A stretch of DNA of 64,000 nucleotides, taken from the NCBI GenBank assembly GCA_025024175.1, contig QCXZ01000086.1, positions 620,001 through 684,000 of the forward strand. Reading direction: 5' to 3'. The notes beneath the pieces were generated by a model, which did not search any database, was not told the origin of the DNA, and was given only the letters and a program-made list of their open reading frames with translations. The DNA is from Rhyzopertha dominica (taxonomy: Eukaryota > Arthropoda > Insecta > Coleoptera > Bostrichidae). Below, in pieces: positions 47,421-59,700 of this stretch. The stretch's first letter is position 1, and every line of letters begins with the position of its first letter. The translations under genes were made by a program, and so were the position numbers.

Positions 47421-50400
47421 CTTATTTGAATGTTGCTTTCTTTTCCGGTTGCTGTTTAAATCATTTGAAAAGTTGTACTAATTTTATCTTAGCAGTCTCA
47501 ACACTAGTTAATTTTCGAGAAATAAATGTTTGTTGTCTTTTTTACTGTTCTCAGGCTCTATCTAGGATCGTTATCGAAATGATTTAAAGCATTCTCCAAA
47601 TCAAATTTTGTCTTTTAAAAATTCTCCATTTAGTGCCTATGTACTGTAGAAAATATTTCTCGTCCGGACTGCCTTCTCTTTCGTTAGCTGCATTGAAAAA
47701 AGAAAAAAGTTGAGTGCGGTGCAGCAAAATCCTGTATACATAAAAATATTTTTAGGTTATAGAGCTTTAGGAAATGAGCTAAAGTTAGTTTTTGCATTTT
47801 TCGTATAATGACAATGAGATAGCTGCTTACAAATGCCAAATAATGCCCTGATTTTAAGATAATGCAAAATTTTGTACACAAATCAGAATTTAAGGTAATA
47901 TCTACGCTTATTCTAAACTATAGCATGATAGTATGATAGTATGATATCTATCTATGATAGTATGATATCTACTTATCAAAATACGTAAGTAACAAATGCA
48001 AAACTTACTTGTGAATATCCATATTGGACTTTCAAGCCTCAAATCAAATTAAGAATACTCGGAAAGAGGAACAAAAAAAAAGCCAGGAAACTGGGTCAAA
48101 ATTCTTCTGACTGCTATGTTCAAAGAGCCAGTCGTATTCGCTTTTGACGCCTGTGTCACGTGTCGCCAATTATTCATAGTTTTCACTTATTTACGGGGTA
48201 GTAGGTGAAATGACCTAATAATAATATGAAACAAATCATTAAATTGAATAATTTGGACTCTTAACAAATTATTTGGAGCTAGAATAAAAATTTGACCCTA
48301 CTAAAGCACGGAAAAGTACTTTTAACTGTCTTTTTACATTATTATCATTTCCATTTCAGTTATCCATGAAAAAGAAAAAATATTGATTTGTATTGATAAG
48401 AAGAATATAAGGTATAGTAAAATCTGACGTTCAAGTTTTGGTTTTCTTGAAAAANCTAGCCTTTTAAAGCTTGAACTAAGTGTCCTCTAGTTAAAAATGC
48501 ATGCAGACATTTCAAGAAGTCATTCCATCTGCTGAAGAAGGCAGATTAGCTGCTGAAACACTTATTTAGGCTTTNTATATCAATGTGGTTAGGTTTTTTC
48601 ATTAGAGTTCAATCCAGGGAAGGGATAAAATAGTTTCTTCTTCTTCTTCCTTAAAATATGAATAACTATCCGAAGCCCTACTATTGTTTTACTGTACACG
48701 AACTAGCCCGACTATATCTAACCAATACCAAGGGTTACATGAAAGCGCTCCCTTTATGCGTCGAGCGAAAAAATTAATTCCACCGCAGGCGACAACGCCG
48801 TTTGCTTATTTTCGATTATAATAAAAAACAAACAAAAAACCCCAAATTATTCCGTACGCTGACGCGTAATCAGTCTTAGTCCGTAGTTGCTGGTGTAGAG
48901 TACGTGGCTGGCAACTCAATCGAAGATGTGCTCCCACCGACCAAACAATCGATCATAGTGAACGGGCATAATGGAGAACGTTCATAAAGTTTCGGGTGGC
49001 CCAAAACACGAATTGACGGATGTAATACACAGCCCGCATTAAGTTGGATTTTTCTTGCGAAGAATGATTGATTAAGTTCCGCCGAAGTAGATTATGTGTG
49101 GGGATTTGAGGAATAAAGCTCGACCGTGAGCAGCTTCTAAAATATTCAAACTATATCAAAGTCAATCGAATAAACGACGGCAAATGTGTCACAGTTTAAC
49201 TTCGCATTTTCCTTTGAAACACAAATCTCCAACACGTATCGAAAACTGTTTTTATATTCGCCAAGAATAATTTTTTNGCTGCAAGCAAATTCATTCTCAG
49301 GAGGATTTGCATTACNTTATTTAGTAGCGTGCCTTGCACAGCAAAAGAGAGTTTGACAGAATTTTCATTCATTTCAATTTGGTGATTTGTTTGTTACCTT
49401 TTAAAACAATAACCTTATATTAGCAATAATTCAAAAGAAACTAAAAATTATAGCAAGTATTTTATATAATGTGGGCACTCGATCTCGAACTCGATCTTCA
49501 TTTGCTCAAGTGATGTCAATACCGTGAAAGTTGGTCACAATTTTGTTGTGACTGTCTTTTCATTTAATGCTTCTCCACAACCTGCTTCAAATTTCATGAA
49601 TGAATTAATGAACACCCACTTGGCTTAACAAATGAAATATATATGTTAGTTTCAGCATATTTCGTTTAACAAATACAGCAATAAATAGAATTCCTATTAG
49701 GTTCAGCAGGATAAAACAGCGATATGAAAAATGCTATTAAATAATGTACTTTACTGAATTTCTGCCTACTTATCAATTTATCAGTACGACACTCAAAATC
49801 GTAACATTCTTTAACCTTCTACTCGTAGATCAGCTTCTATTTTTAATTCATAAAAATGTGACTTTGAACACTACAAAAAGTTTATTATTTAAATTTAGAA
49901 GCTTTTTACACTTGTTTAGAGTGAAAAACAAACATAACATGTCCATCAAATCAAGCGAGGCGGAAAAATAATAGGGGTTTCAAAATCTATAAGAACAGAA
50001 ACCGTTTTTGTGGTTATCCGAAACGGAATTTATAGAGGCAATCAGTTTTCTGTCATCACGGTCTGCTAATCCAGGAACAAATAACGAAAATACATCTCTC
50101 AAACCCACATTTGCGGTAAACGAAACAAGCTCTAATAATGTATGCCTAGGCAATGCACAAATGCAGGGAGGTTGGTCTGCAACAATTATGTGGATATAAT
50201 TCTTGTTGCTTGCGGGACAGACTTTATTTTTTAGCCTTATACTGCACTGCGCGGACCGAAAACAACGCACATCTACGCATGTAGGATTTACCTACCCAAT
50301 AAATAAAATAATTACATCGTTCTACTTAAAGAAAAATTATAATCGAATTTGGAGGACAAATATTTTAAAGTAACAGTACTTGATATAGAGAATAAGATGC

Positions 50401-51440
50401 AATTTATATGCCTTCTTTTGGATTCAACCACAAACAGTTGCAATCAAAATTTACCCAATTTTGTCCTAATTAAGTAAAACAATAGCATTATTCCTGAAAA
50501 TTAAACAAGCACGAACTTGACGTTGTCAAAATAGATTTTACCTCACCCAGTAGCCTACATGCCAGCAGCATATATAATATTAATGACCAAATGAACAATT
50601 TACGAGTAGTGTGGGAAAAGTAAAATTACAAAAGTTATTCAAAATAGTAAACTTTTGCTCTTTTGTGTCTCCAAAATTTCTAAATAATTTAATATGGCGG
50701 TCAAACGAAGCTGATGAAGAATTTGTTGCAACAATATCAGTGTTTTTATATTTTTCAAATTACTTAAATATTCATTGCCTCTTGGTAAGAAAGATCTTGG
50801 TCCAGTATACAGCTGACTGATTTAAAACTGCAGTTCTGTCTTTATTTAAAACACACTTGCTTGAAGATTAGATTTTACCAGCAAACTTAATTTAAATTTT
50901 AACTGGCGTTATAAGTAAAATTTTGCAAATATTCATATTATATTACCTGGAAATTTGTTTCATTCAGATCAAGGGAAAAGAATTTTTTCCGTTTCCATGT
51001 GGACGAATACAGTGTTAGTGTCGTAACGAACCGCAATTTTACAGTCAGTAGCCCGAACATAATTAATTCTGCCAGACCTCAATAGATTTCCATGTCGGTG
51101 ACATTTTTCCCCCACGATATAATATGTTCGTTATTGAAGACTGTCACCACCAGACCAGTTGGGTTTTAAATGAAATGACCTATGTGCACGTTGCACAACG
51201 CGATCAGTATCCAAATGGCTCTGTTGAGGGTGAGTTGGAGCACTCTAACTAGTTAGACAGGGTTTTGTGGCACCAGTTTACACAAACTCAATGAGTGTAA
51301 TTCTATGAACTCGCTACAAAATCCCGTCTGCAGAGAGCTCTCCCGCACGTTTCGTTTAGCCTTTTGCCTGCGCGCAACATACACCGGAACAATACCCCTT
51401 ATCTACCCACTTCCATCTCGATAACGCTAAATAACATTAG
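47421..51440. other. Intergenic stretch with small repeats, no gene supported
   Basis: Near 47930-47975 is a short imperfect tandem array of TATGATAG/TATGATATCTA units. At 48532-48558 is a hammerhead-like hairpin (CTGAAGA, then GAAA). About 48700-49220 and 51000-51440 are GC-richer. Open frames at 49744-49971, 49980-50270 and 50611-50820 show no domain. Confidence 0.4.
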
Positions 51441-51456
51441 CCAAAATACTTTCCAG

Positions 51457-51746
51457 ATGCAAATAAACTCGGTGCTAACAAGCGTACTCGTCTGCTGGAT
51501 CTGGATTGCTAACAACGCGGTCCACTCGTTACCAAGGGACAAGGACTACAGAAGGACGAGTGAAGTTGCAACTGCAAAAGATGCGGTTAGCGCAGAACCT
51601 AGCTGCGAAGAGCTCAAAGCCATGTGGAGATTCTCGAAACGCCAGTCCAGAGCTGCGGAAATCACAAATGAAATTCCCATGTACAGAGATCCCTTCACGG
51701 AAAATGTCTGGGAGCCATACTATGCTACATCCAGAAGCATCGGGGG
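51457..51746 (+). CDS. First coding exon of a probable secreted prohormone-like protein
   Basis: A good acceptor (AATACTTTCCAG) ends exactly before ATG 51457, and a strong donor (GG/GTAAGT) follows at 51747. So this is a 290-base exon with the 5' UTR spliced to it. The 96 residues begin with a hydrophobic signal-like segment (MQINSVLTSVLVCWIWIANN) and then become polar. Possible dibasic processing sites are DYRR and FSKRQS. The block SCEELKAMWRFSKRQSRAAE followed by ITNEIPMYRDPF and NVWEPY looks constrained rather than random. It suggests a peptide-hormone or other secreted precursor; I cannot name the family. The exon ends in phase 2 and no matching downstream exon was found by 64000. An upstream in-frame ATG at 51364 lies before the acceptor and is less likely to be the start. 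Confidence 0.6.
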
Positions 51747-51749
51747 GTA

Positions 51750-53430
51750 AGTGGTAGCATTGATTTTTTCACGAATTTGCACTGAGGATGACCACTTTTG
51801 AATTTGAATGACTGAATCAATATACCATTTTCCATTTATATTATTTGAGTAACTATACTACCACGTGAAAACATTATGCTCAATAACTATATAACGTTAA
51901 TAATAACTCTTTGTTAGATTAGTCTGTGATTCCACGCAGGATTGTATTTTGCACCGATGCTGCAAGTCGTCAATTCCGTTCGTTCCGCCGTTTGGTTGTG
52001 AAGTCATGAATAAAATACATTTTATAGTAGCCCGATGCAAAGCGCTTGCCTTTGTAAGTCTTCCCCGCACGTGAAATCACACAGTGACAAGTCGGAACTG
52101 AGTAGGGTGAAGTAGTATTTGAGTTTCAAGTATTTAAACCTTCCCGAGAATTCTGCAAGGAATGATATTGACAGGCTAAAGTATTTGTGAGGGCGCTGCC
52201 TCGACATCCATGGGAATATGCCGAATAAAAATTTACCTCTGCTTATTCTGATCTCATGATATTCATCAATTTTTTTATTTATTATAACAGACATAAAGCC
52301 ACTTCCAAAAATTCATCACCAATTAGATACTTCAAATGAGAATTAAAACACTTAAGAATTTGACAGAAAGTTATATGATTTCGTGACAAATTTTTTGAAC
52401 GAAAAAACTGTTTAGCGACTGTAATCTTTACTTGGCCTTTATTATCCATTTAGTGAACTAAATAGCATCTATCATAAACTATTTGAAAGCCTCTATTATG
52501 TTGGAAAACATAGCGATCAAAAACAGAAACCAATTCAGCTTCAAGTGTATTTACTACAACAATAATAAAATAAACGGTGAAAATCACACAAATAAAAGTT
52601 TGGTATTAGGTGGAAAACGCCTCCAAAACCTTTTGACGACCGCTGACGTATTAAAAAACTAGCACTACATCGAAGCGTTTTTACCGGCGTATCCATGCAA
52701 GTTTTTTTACCGCGTTTTAAACTGAACGAAGCGTTTATCGCACAAAGCCTAATTAAATCATCCTATTTAAATGAATTTCGAAGCTGCAATCGCATAAACG
52801 CCACTAACAAGTGCGTAATTCACCTATACAAGGTGTTTCAACGCGATTCCTACGCGATAAAAAGTAACAACTAAACTCACCGGTATCTCTTCCCGTACGG
52901 ACCAGATAAGTGGGCCAAAAGTGGATTAATCGAAGTACTACGTCACTAAATCACTACTGAACGGACTATTTCACAACGCGGTTCGAATTTTTCACCCAAT
53001 TTTTGTGAAAATTTGGGACACTGCACGCGCACGCTGAGCCGTGATGACCGAGTTCTCCGCGTTTTCCATGGCTGCCTTCGTATTAAAAAAAGTTGTATTT
53101 ACATTGTATACAAAGTTGTATTTACATTGCACATGTCCAATTATTATAAAAATTTTACGGTTTAGAGGCTGAAGTGGGCAGATTTTATTAAATGTTCATT
53201 AGTAGGTTTTATAGAGTCAGTAAATACTGTTTTGTTTATAGTATTGTTACGCGTACGAGTTCAAAAAATGTTGATTTCTGACTGATTTTTTAAAACTGCT
53301 AATTTAATTCACTACTACTTTACTACATTACGTCTAAGTTTATAAAAGTCAAAAAGCACTCGTGTAGTAAGCAGATGTCGATATATTACTGACTGACATT
53401 ATCTTGAGCATTATTTAAAGTTACTTTGTG
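51750..53430. other. Intron or intergenic sequence after the prohormone-like exon
   Basis: No coding exon recognised on either strand. If the exon at 51457-51746 is real, this is the start of a long intron. About 52600-53050 is GC-richer. A short near-duplication of TAAAAAAAGTTGTATTTACATT-like text occurs at about 53090-53130. Confidence 0.35.
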
Positions 53431-53434
53431 GTAA

Positions 53435-53700
53435 TTACCTCTGTTCAGGGGACTGATATTTTTCGAAAATTTTGGCCTTTAGTGTGTTACGCGATTTTGA
53501 ATATCTTCCTAATAAAGCAGCTAGAAAGCATCCAATTTTTTCCAGTTCAAACGAGAATAACTCATTTTTAAATCTATTTGGATATACTTCATTTAGGTAC
53601 TCTCTTGCATTTCTAGCATAATGTCCTCGCACCCCATCATGCTGGTACCACATTAGTTGTTTTACAGCAAGTTGCAAATCTTCCAAATTTCCGGTGAATT
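53435..53700 (-). pseudogene. Mariner-like transposase fragment with a catalytic block
   Basis: Minus strand: LEDLQLAVKQLMWYQHDG, then HYARNAREYLNEVYPNRF. This is the region around the second catalytic Asp in mariner-like transposases of the DUF4817 group (W.QQDGAPAHY...VR.YLN..FP.RW). The Ala-Pro-Ala after DG is altered and after PNRF the family sequence is lost. Confidence 0.75.
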
Positions 53701-56700
53701 CAGTCTAATTCAGTGTAAGAGTTTTGTTATATATTTTCTCTTCTATAGAAGAACGTAAAGTGTTACAGAATTATGAAACCGGAATTAAAGTAAAAAGGCT
53801 TTTAACATCAAATGAATGAGTTTCAAATTTTTGATTTTGTTGCATTAAAACCATAATTGGCATAATTTATATGCTACCAGTCCTATAGCACAATTTTCTA
53901 TGCTTGTTGTCTTTGACAACTTTAGTCAATTTAACTTCTGTGTTTTCTCTTCCCCTCATAACCAATCTATTGTTTTTCTTGATTTCCAAAACTGGAAGAA
54001 TGCCAAACAAATTCACATTTCATTCAACGCTGAAGATGTACCGACCTTGATACCTCTAACGTGGATATATGCACGTATTACAATGTCAGGTCCTTGTATT
54101 TACCAGGCGTTTCCATGGTTACCCGCGCAAAAACTACTCCCCGGAGTAAGTGGCGATGTCAACAGCTTTTGTCCGACTCCTCTGTGGTCAGTTATTTAGT
54201 TATTAAACGTTGGAGGCACAAGCTGAAGGTCGTGTTCCTGGACATCAGTTCTAAAATTAAGCTGTCTTATTTACTTTAACTTTTTTCTTTTCGTTTAACT
54301 TAATTAAATTTGTTTAGGACAGTGAATTAATTTTAATATACGAGGAATGACTTGGAAGCTTCTGCTAACAATTTTTAACAAGTCTGGACTGTTCCAAGTC
54401 AATTATATTCAGCGATCAGAAAACAGGACTTAAATTTGGTAAACGGGACTGAAATACACAGTATTAACATAAAAACTTAGCATATTGAGACGCTACAATA
54501 AATAAACCAATTTCCGTTGCCTTCCCCCCCCCCCCCCCAAAGCGGTCGATCACGATCATGAATCGCACTGACATTATACGCCTGGTTAGTGGCTATTATA
54601 CAGTAATTAACCAAAATTGAGCATCAGTTCACAATAGAATGACAGGTACCCGTTCAATATTCGCTTTTTCTCCTAATTCTGTAGGTGTGACTACAAGTAG
54701 TAATGAATGGACCCGGACAAAAAATACTGAAATGCTCAAAAATCAAGCTTGATTGATGATAAATTAAGATTTAATAATTGCATTGGTTGGGAATTGTATT
54801 AAAATTATTTGTGGTGTTAGAAGAAAGTCACCTATAACAATTAAAAAACATCATACTGCTGTCTTTCAAAGATGCTACATTTTTAACATTGCTTTAATCT
54901 ATAAGAAATACCTTAAAGCATAAAAATAGTAAAAAATAAGGACGCTTTCAGAGATAAGCTTAGAAGTCAGATACTGTCTAAGTAAGGTATGATGATTACC
55001 AAAGAATATTAAATTTGATTTGTTTATATGTACGTAGAATAAGAATTTACTTTAGAGTTGAGTTGATAAACAGCGTATTTGCTGCCATATGTTAAAATAA
55101 AATGTTATAATGTATTTATGTAAGCAAATAAAGACGCCTTTCGGGCTGTTTCAGTTTTCCTTCATTTATAGGCTAAACTGAATGAAAAATTTGAAGTATA
55201 TCAGCTAGAAGTACCTTAGAATTTTGCTTATTAGTGAGTTAATATGTCAGTGACAAAATTGAAGATCTTTAAATGACAACAATTCGTAAACTGTAGATAT
55301 CAGTAGGATGTAATAATCACTGAAAATTCAGACTTCTATGCTCTATCCACCGTGAAGAGGGTTCCCCGAGTTGTTTTCGGGTAAATGATGGCGCGACTGT
55401 TCTTTTGCTCGACGAACAAAGCATTACTAACGCTACTTGTTTGTAATTTAAACAGAAAACCACCCATTCCTGGTATAAATAAACCTAAACCGTGCCCACA
55501 CATAATACAGGTACTTAGAGAACGATCAGCCGGATTGATTCGAGTTCGCAATTAATCTAACCGAACCCAAAAGTTCCTCGGCTTTGCTATAATAGCTTCA
55601 ACTACACGCTAGTACGTCGCCGCGTCAATTCATTGGGTTTAAAGGGAAAACCGTTCCGCAATCTAGATCGTGTGTTGCTGTCATTCCACTCACAATCAAT
55701 TACGGTTTTAACAGTTTAGTAGCTAGCTGTGCTAAAATGTAAGCTCATATTTACTTGTGCTTTATCCAGTTTAATGACATTAATGGGATAAAAAAGTTGG
55801 GGCCCTGTCAACAGCAGCCTGATGATGCCAAAGCGTGTACTGATAATGGACTGCTGTAAAAGATACAGCTCTTTTTTGTGTGTGTCAACGGAATCGTACT
55901 CTAAGGGCGAGTTCTTTTATATGGAAAGCGCTTATTGTATACTTTTAATTAGTATTTCTTGGTGTTAATGAAAGAAACGCTGTCACAGTAACATAAATAC
56001 TTGAAAAAAAGTATCCTATATTGTTCCGTTCTGCCCTAAAGAATTATGTTTCAACAAACGTTTCTCGTGGAACAATTGCGTTCGGCCGATCGATAAGCAT
56101 TTCTGTTCTCATGTACAGACAAGAGCCACGATAAAATATAAATTGAGACAACTCACAAAAAGCATTCCGCAGGCACCGCGAAAGTCATGACGCGCTGTAA
56201 TTCCAATGTATTTCGCTTGATTTTAAATAATTTAGATGCACAGTTTCAGAAGGTGTTTCATCAAATTCATCACTCTGTCCTCTTGTCTAAATTAGAATAG
56301 TTTGGCTTTTCTTTTCCTCTAATACGCCTTTCTCAGAGATTTATCTATCTATCTCGTTCATGAATCAGTACTTAATGTTTGCCGATGATCTCAAATTTTA
56401 TTTAGTAATATAACGCATCTCAATGAATGCATTCTAGGACCTTGGTGCTACATTCGACGATATGTTTACGTTTTGCAAGCACATCTCAAACGTGTTTCGT
56501 ATTTTTCTCACATCTTCACTGAAACAAATCCACATCAATCGATTCACATATTTGGAATACCTCTTGTAGCTTCAACATGACCTGGGCATTGTAGAACATT
56601 ATTATTCGTTAATATTAACATTCAAACTGTTGGCGAACTGTCATTCAAAAATGAAAAGGATTTCATCCTAATTATAACAATAATTCAAGCCATTATGATG

Positions 56701-59700
56701 AAATTAGCTTCATCGAACACAAGACCTGTTTGAAAAGTCCTAGTTTTTTTTTATAGGATCTGCTGACTAAACAGTAACCTGCTTCGGGGGCTAAGGTCAG
56801 TTAAACAGAGAAAAGGCTTATGTTTGTGTAGACTTTTTGCCCTCGCAACAATAAAAATTGCTATTTTGTTTTAGCTACCTTTGCAAATTGTGACAGCAAT
56901 TACAACAAAAAAATTTTGCCGCCGTTACCAATACCAATTTGTAGCAATAACCGATAAAATAACCCTAACTAATATTATTACGGATGTTCAATGCCTTCAA
57001 GGCAAAGTTATGAATATAAAACACCCTATATTTTTTTAATACTTGTTTCATTCGCGTGTATAAATTCATGTCTACAGGTTTTCCGCTAATATTAAAAAGG
57101 CAAACGGAATTGTACGGCATTTGTGCTTGAAAGAATATGTTCAAGAAACCGTAAACGACAGCAGTGGAATTCGAATATTTCTGTAGACATCTTAGATAAA
57201 CTTCAGAGTACAAAATAAACGTGGGCGAGAGCGAAATGAATATTTGAAGCAGGAGAAAACCGGAAAATTTCTTTGGTATGCCGGACGCTTCGGGAATGTT
57301 CTCGTGATTTTGTACGCATAAAAAAGAACGTTCATTCGAACTAATCTTGAAAACCCTCAGACGCAGTTGTTTTTATCTATTCAACGCACGCCTGATACAA
57401 GAGCAACAAATAGAGTTCAAACTATTAATAATATATTCATCAACTCTAGTGTTTAAACATTTGTTTCACAATTGCATTTTTTTTATTTGGTTGCAAAAGC
57501 AATCTTATAATTAATTTTTACCGTCACTATCTCAGGCCATTATATATTCTCGAGGTGGTAACAGGGAAAAATTTTAGTTAATTTGTATTTAATTACCAAT
57601 AAAATTTCTAATTCTTGTCTAATTTTTATACAATCTTTCGGCTATTATTTCAAGTTGCAGTTGCAAGTATCGTTAACATTAGAATAGGTCCAAATTTAAT
57701 GAAACGCCAGAAAAACCATAAGTTCCTTAGACCATGATGAGCAGTGTATTTTATTTACTTCTTTTGGTCGATACTGTTGGTCTGCTTTTATACTTTTCGT
57801 CCCTCTCTTTTGCACAAGCTCTTTCTGCTTCCATCAGCTAAGCCTAAAGCTATAAACTGTTCCGACAAATTCCATTTTATACCCGCAAATGTATTAATTA
57901 CGTTAATCCGTCAGTGGAAAATCGGTCAGAAAAGCACAACAGTGGGATAATTTCGATTGGATTTGTCTGCAATTTCGCTCGTTAGAAAATCGCATTTGCT
58001 TTCAGGCATCCATTTCAGCGTGAAATATACATTCGCCAGTGCAAGTTGCGGAGAAATCATAACATGAGCAGATCGCTCTGGTATACCTATTTTATGCTTG
58101 CCACGTGTCATACCCCCCGCTTGCGAGGCAGAAATATAGGAATGTCAATTTGCATTTGTCTGCATGGTTATTGACTGCACTTCAAATATCCCTTTGCGAC
58201 ATCTACGTACGGATATTGCATATTTCCGCGAAAATATACTGCATATACGCTACAAAACCGAAATGAAAAATCTCTTTTCAATTCGTCGCTCATACATTTT
58301 ATTTAAAATTCGATGGATTAACAACCTTCATGGTAAAAGTAAGAAAACCATCCGTTTGTGAAAAATCACTAAACTGTGAAACTGCGAAATGCGATTGACT
58401 GTTGAATGGTAGCAAAAGAAGACCTTTTTTGGTGTAGAGATGGAGGCTGCAAAAATTCAAAATAAATCGTTAAGTGCAAGTACAGACTTCAGTTTGTACT
58501 CCAGCAGCTACAATGATGTAGCAGTTCAAAAAGGGAAACGGTATCACAATGATGAACAATCAAAAACGTATTCGCAAAATATTTCTGGTCGATCTTTAGT
58601 CAAAAATGGGAGAGATAATGCTTCTAGATTTTGAAGAAGAACCGAAATATTCGAAACAGATTTGTAAGTGTCATAAATTAAGTTTAAGTTTGGAAAGTCA
58701 CGCACTTATGAGGGAGAACCAATCTCCATTGACACATGTGCCCTTTTCTGAAGTCTTGTGGAAAGATGGGATATAAATATAATCGCAAAAACATACATTC
58801 GTTTAATAAATGGTAACTAGGCACTGCTTTTCGGTCACATTTCCTGAAACACCCAGTATACAATTTTTACGTGTACTTCTATCCCCAAACCGCAAATGAA
58901 ATTTATGCAGAATGTAACAAGTAACAAATACTCAAAATTAGGTTCATTGAATGATAAATGGACCTTTCACGACGTACTCCATTTGTTAACGAAGCTGCCA
59001 GGCGCAAGGGAGGCCGAAAAAGGCAATATATTTTGTGCAAATGTCGGAAGGTGGACTGGCCGGCGCAATAAAGTTCAGATATGGTCGCTTTGTACTGGCC
59101 TGTTCCACACTATTTCCCCGCAATCCTATATATAGCCGTACTCACGGAATTCATTCAGATTTCACTCCGCAAAACTGGTAATGTGTAAAGCGCTACGGCC
59201 GTACACGCTATTGGAATCCATTCAACTTCTACATCCATGCGTATAAATCCACGGTTCAAAAGCACCCCTGTCTGCGACAGATCTGCCTTTAATACGCAAA
59301 AGCCCTACATCGACTTTGATAAAGACTATTATGAACAAGCAACAATGCGTACGATGAAGTCGACGACTTACGAAACTTCAGAAAGGTGGTTTTCTTCTGG
59401 CAAAGAGTTGTATAGTGTTTTCGAAGTATTTTTTGGCTTGAAATTGGGGTTGGAGTATTGCAATATGTCAAGTAAAAGAGCAAAAGTGTGTCATGCTTAG
59501 GATGATAAATACTGAAGGTTCTATTATTCCATTTATTACAGAAGTATTGATACACCTTGATGAAAATTAAATTTGAATTAAATTTTAGAATTTAAATTCA
59601 TTAGATTTGAAGCCGGATAAATGAAACAAATCACAGTGTTTACTGCAATTCTCAAACATATGAGTGTTCGTTCATATTTACAATCGTTGGAAAAAGACGA

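Noticed and set aside
12981..52990. tRNA genes suggested by GGTTCGA-type strings
   Set aside because: None had the matching A box, acceptor stem or cloverleaf spacing.
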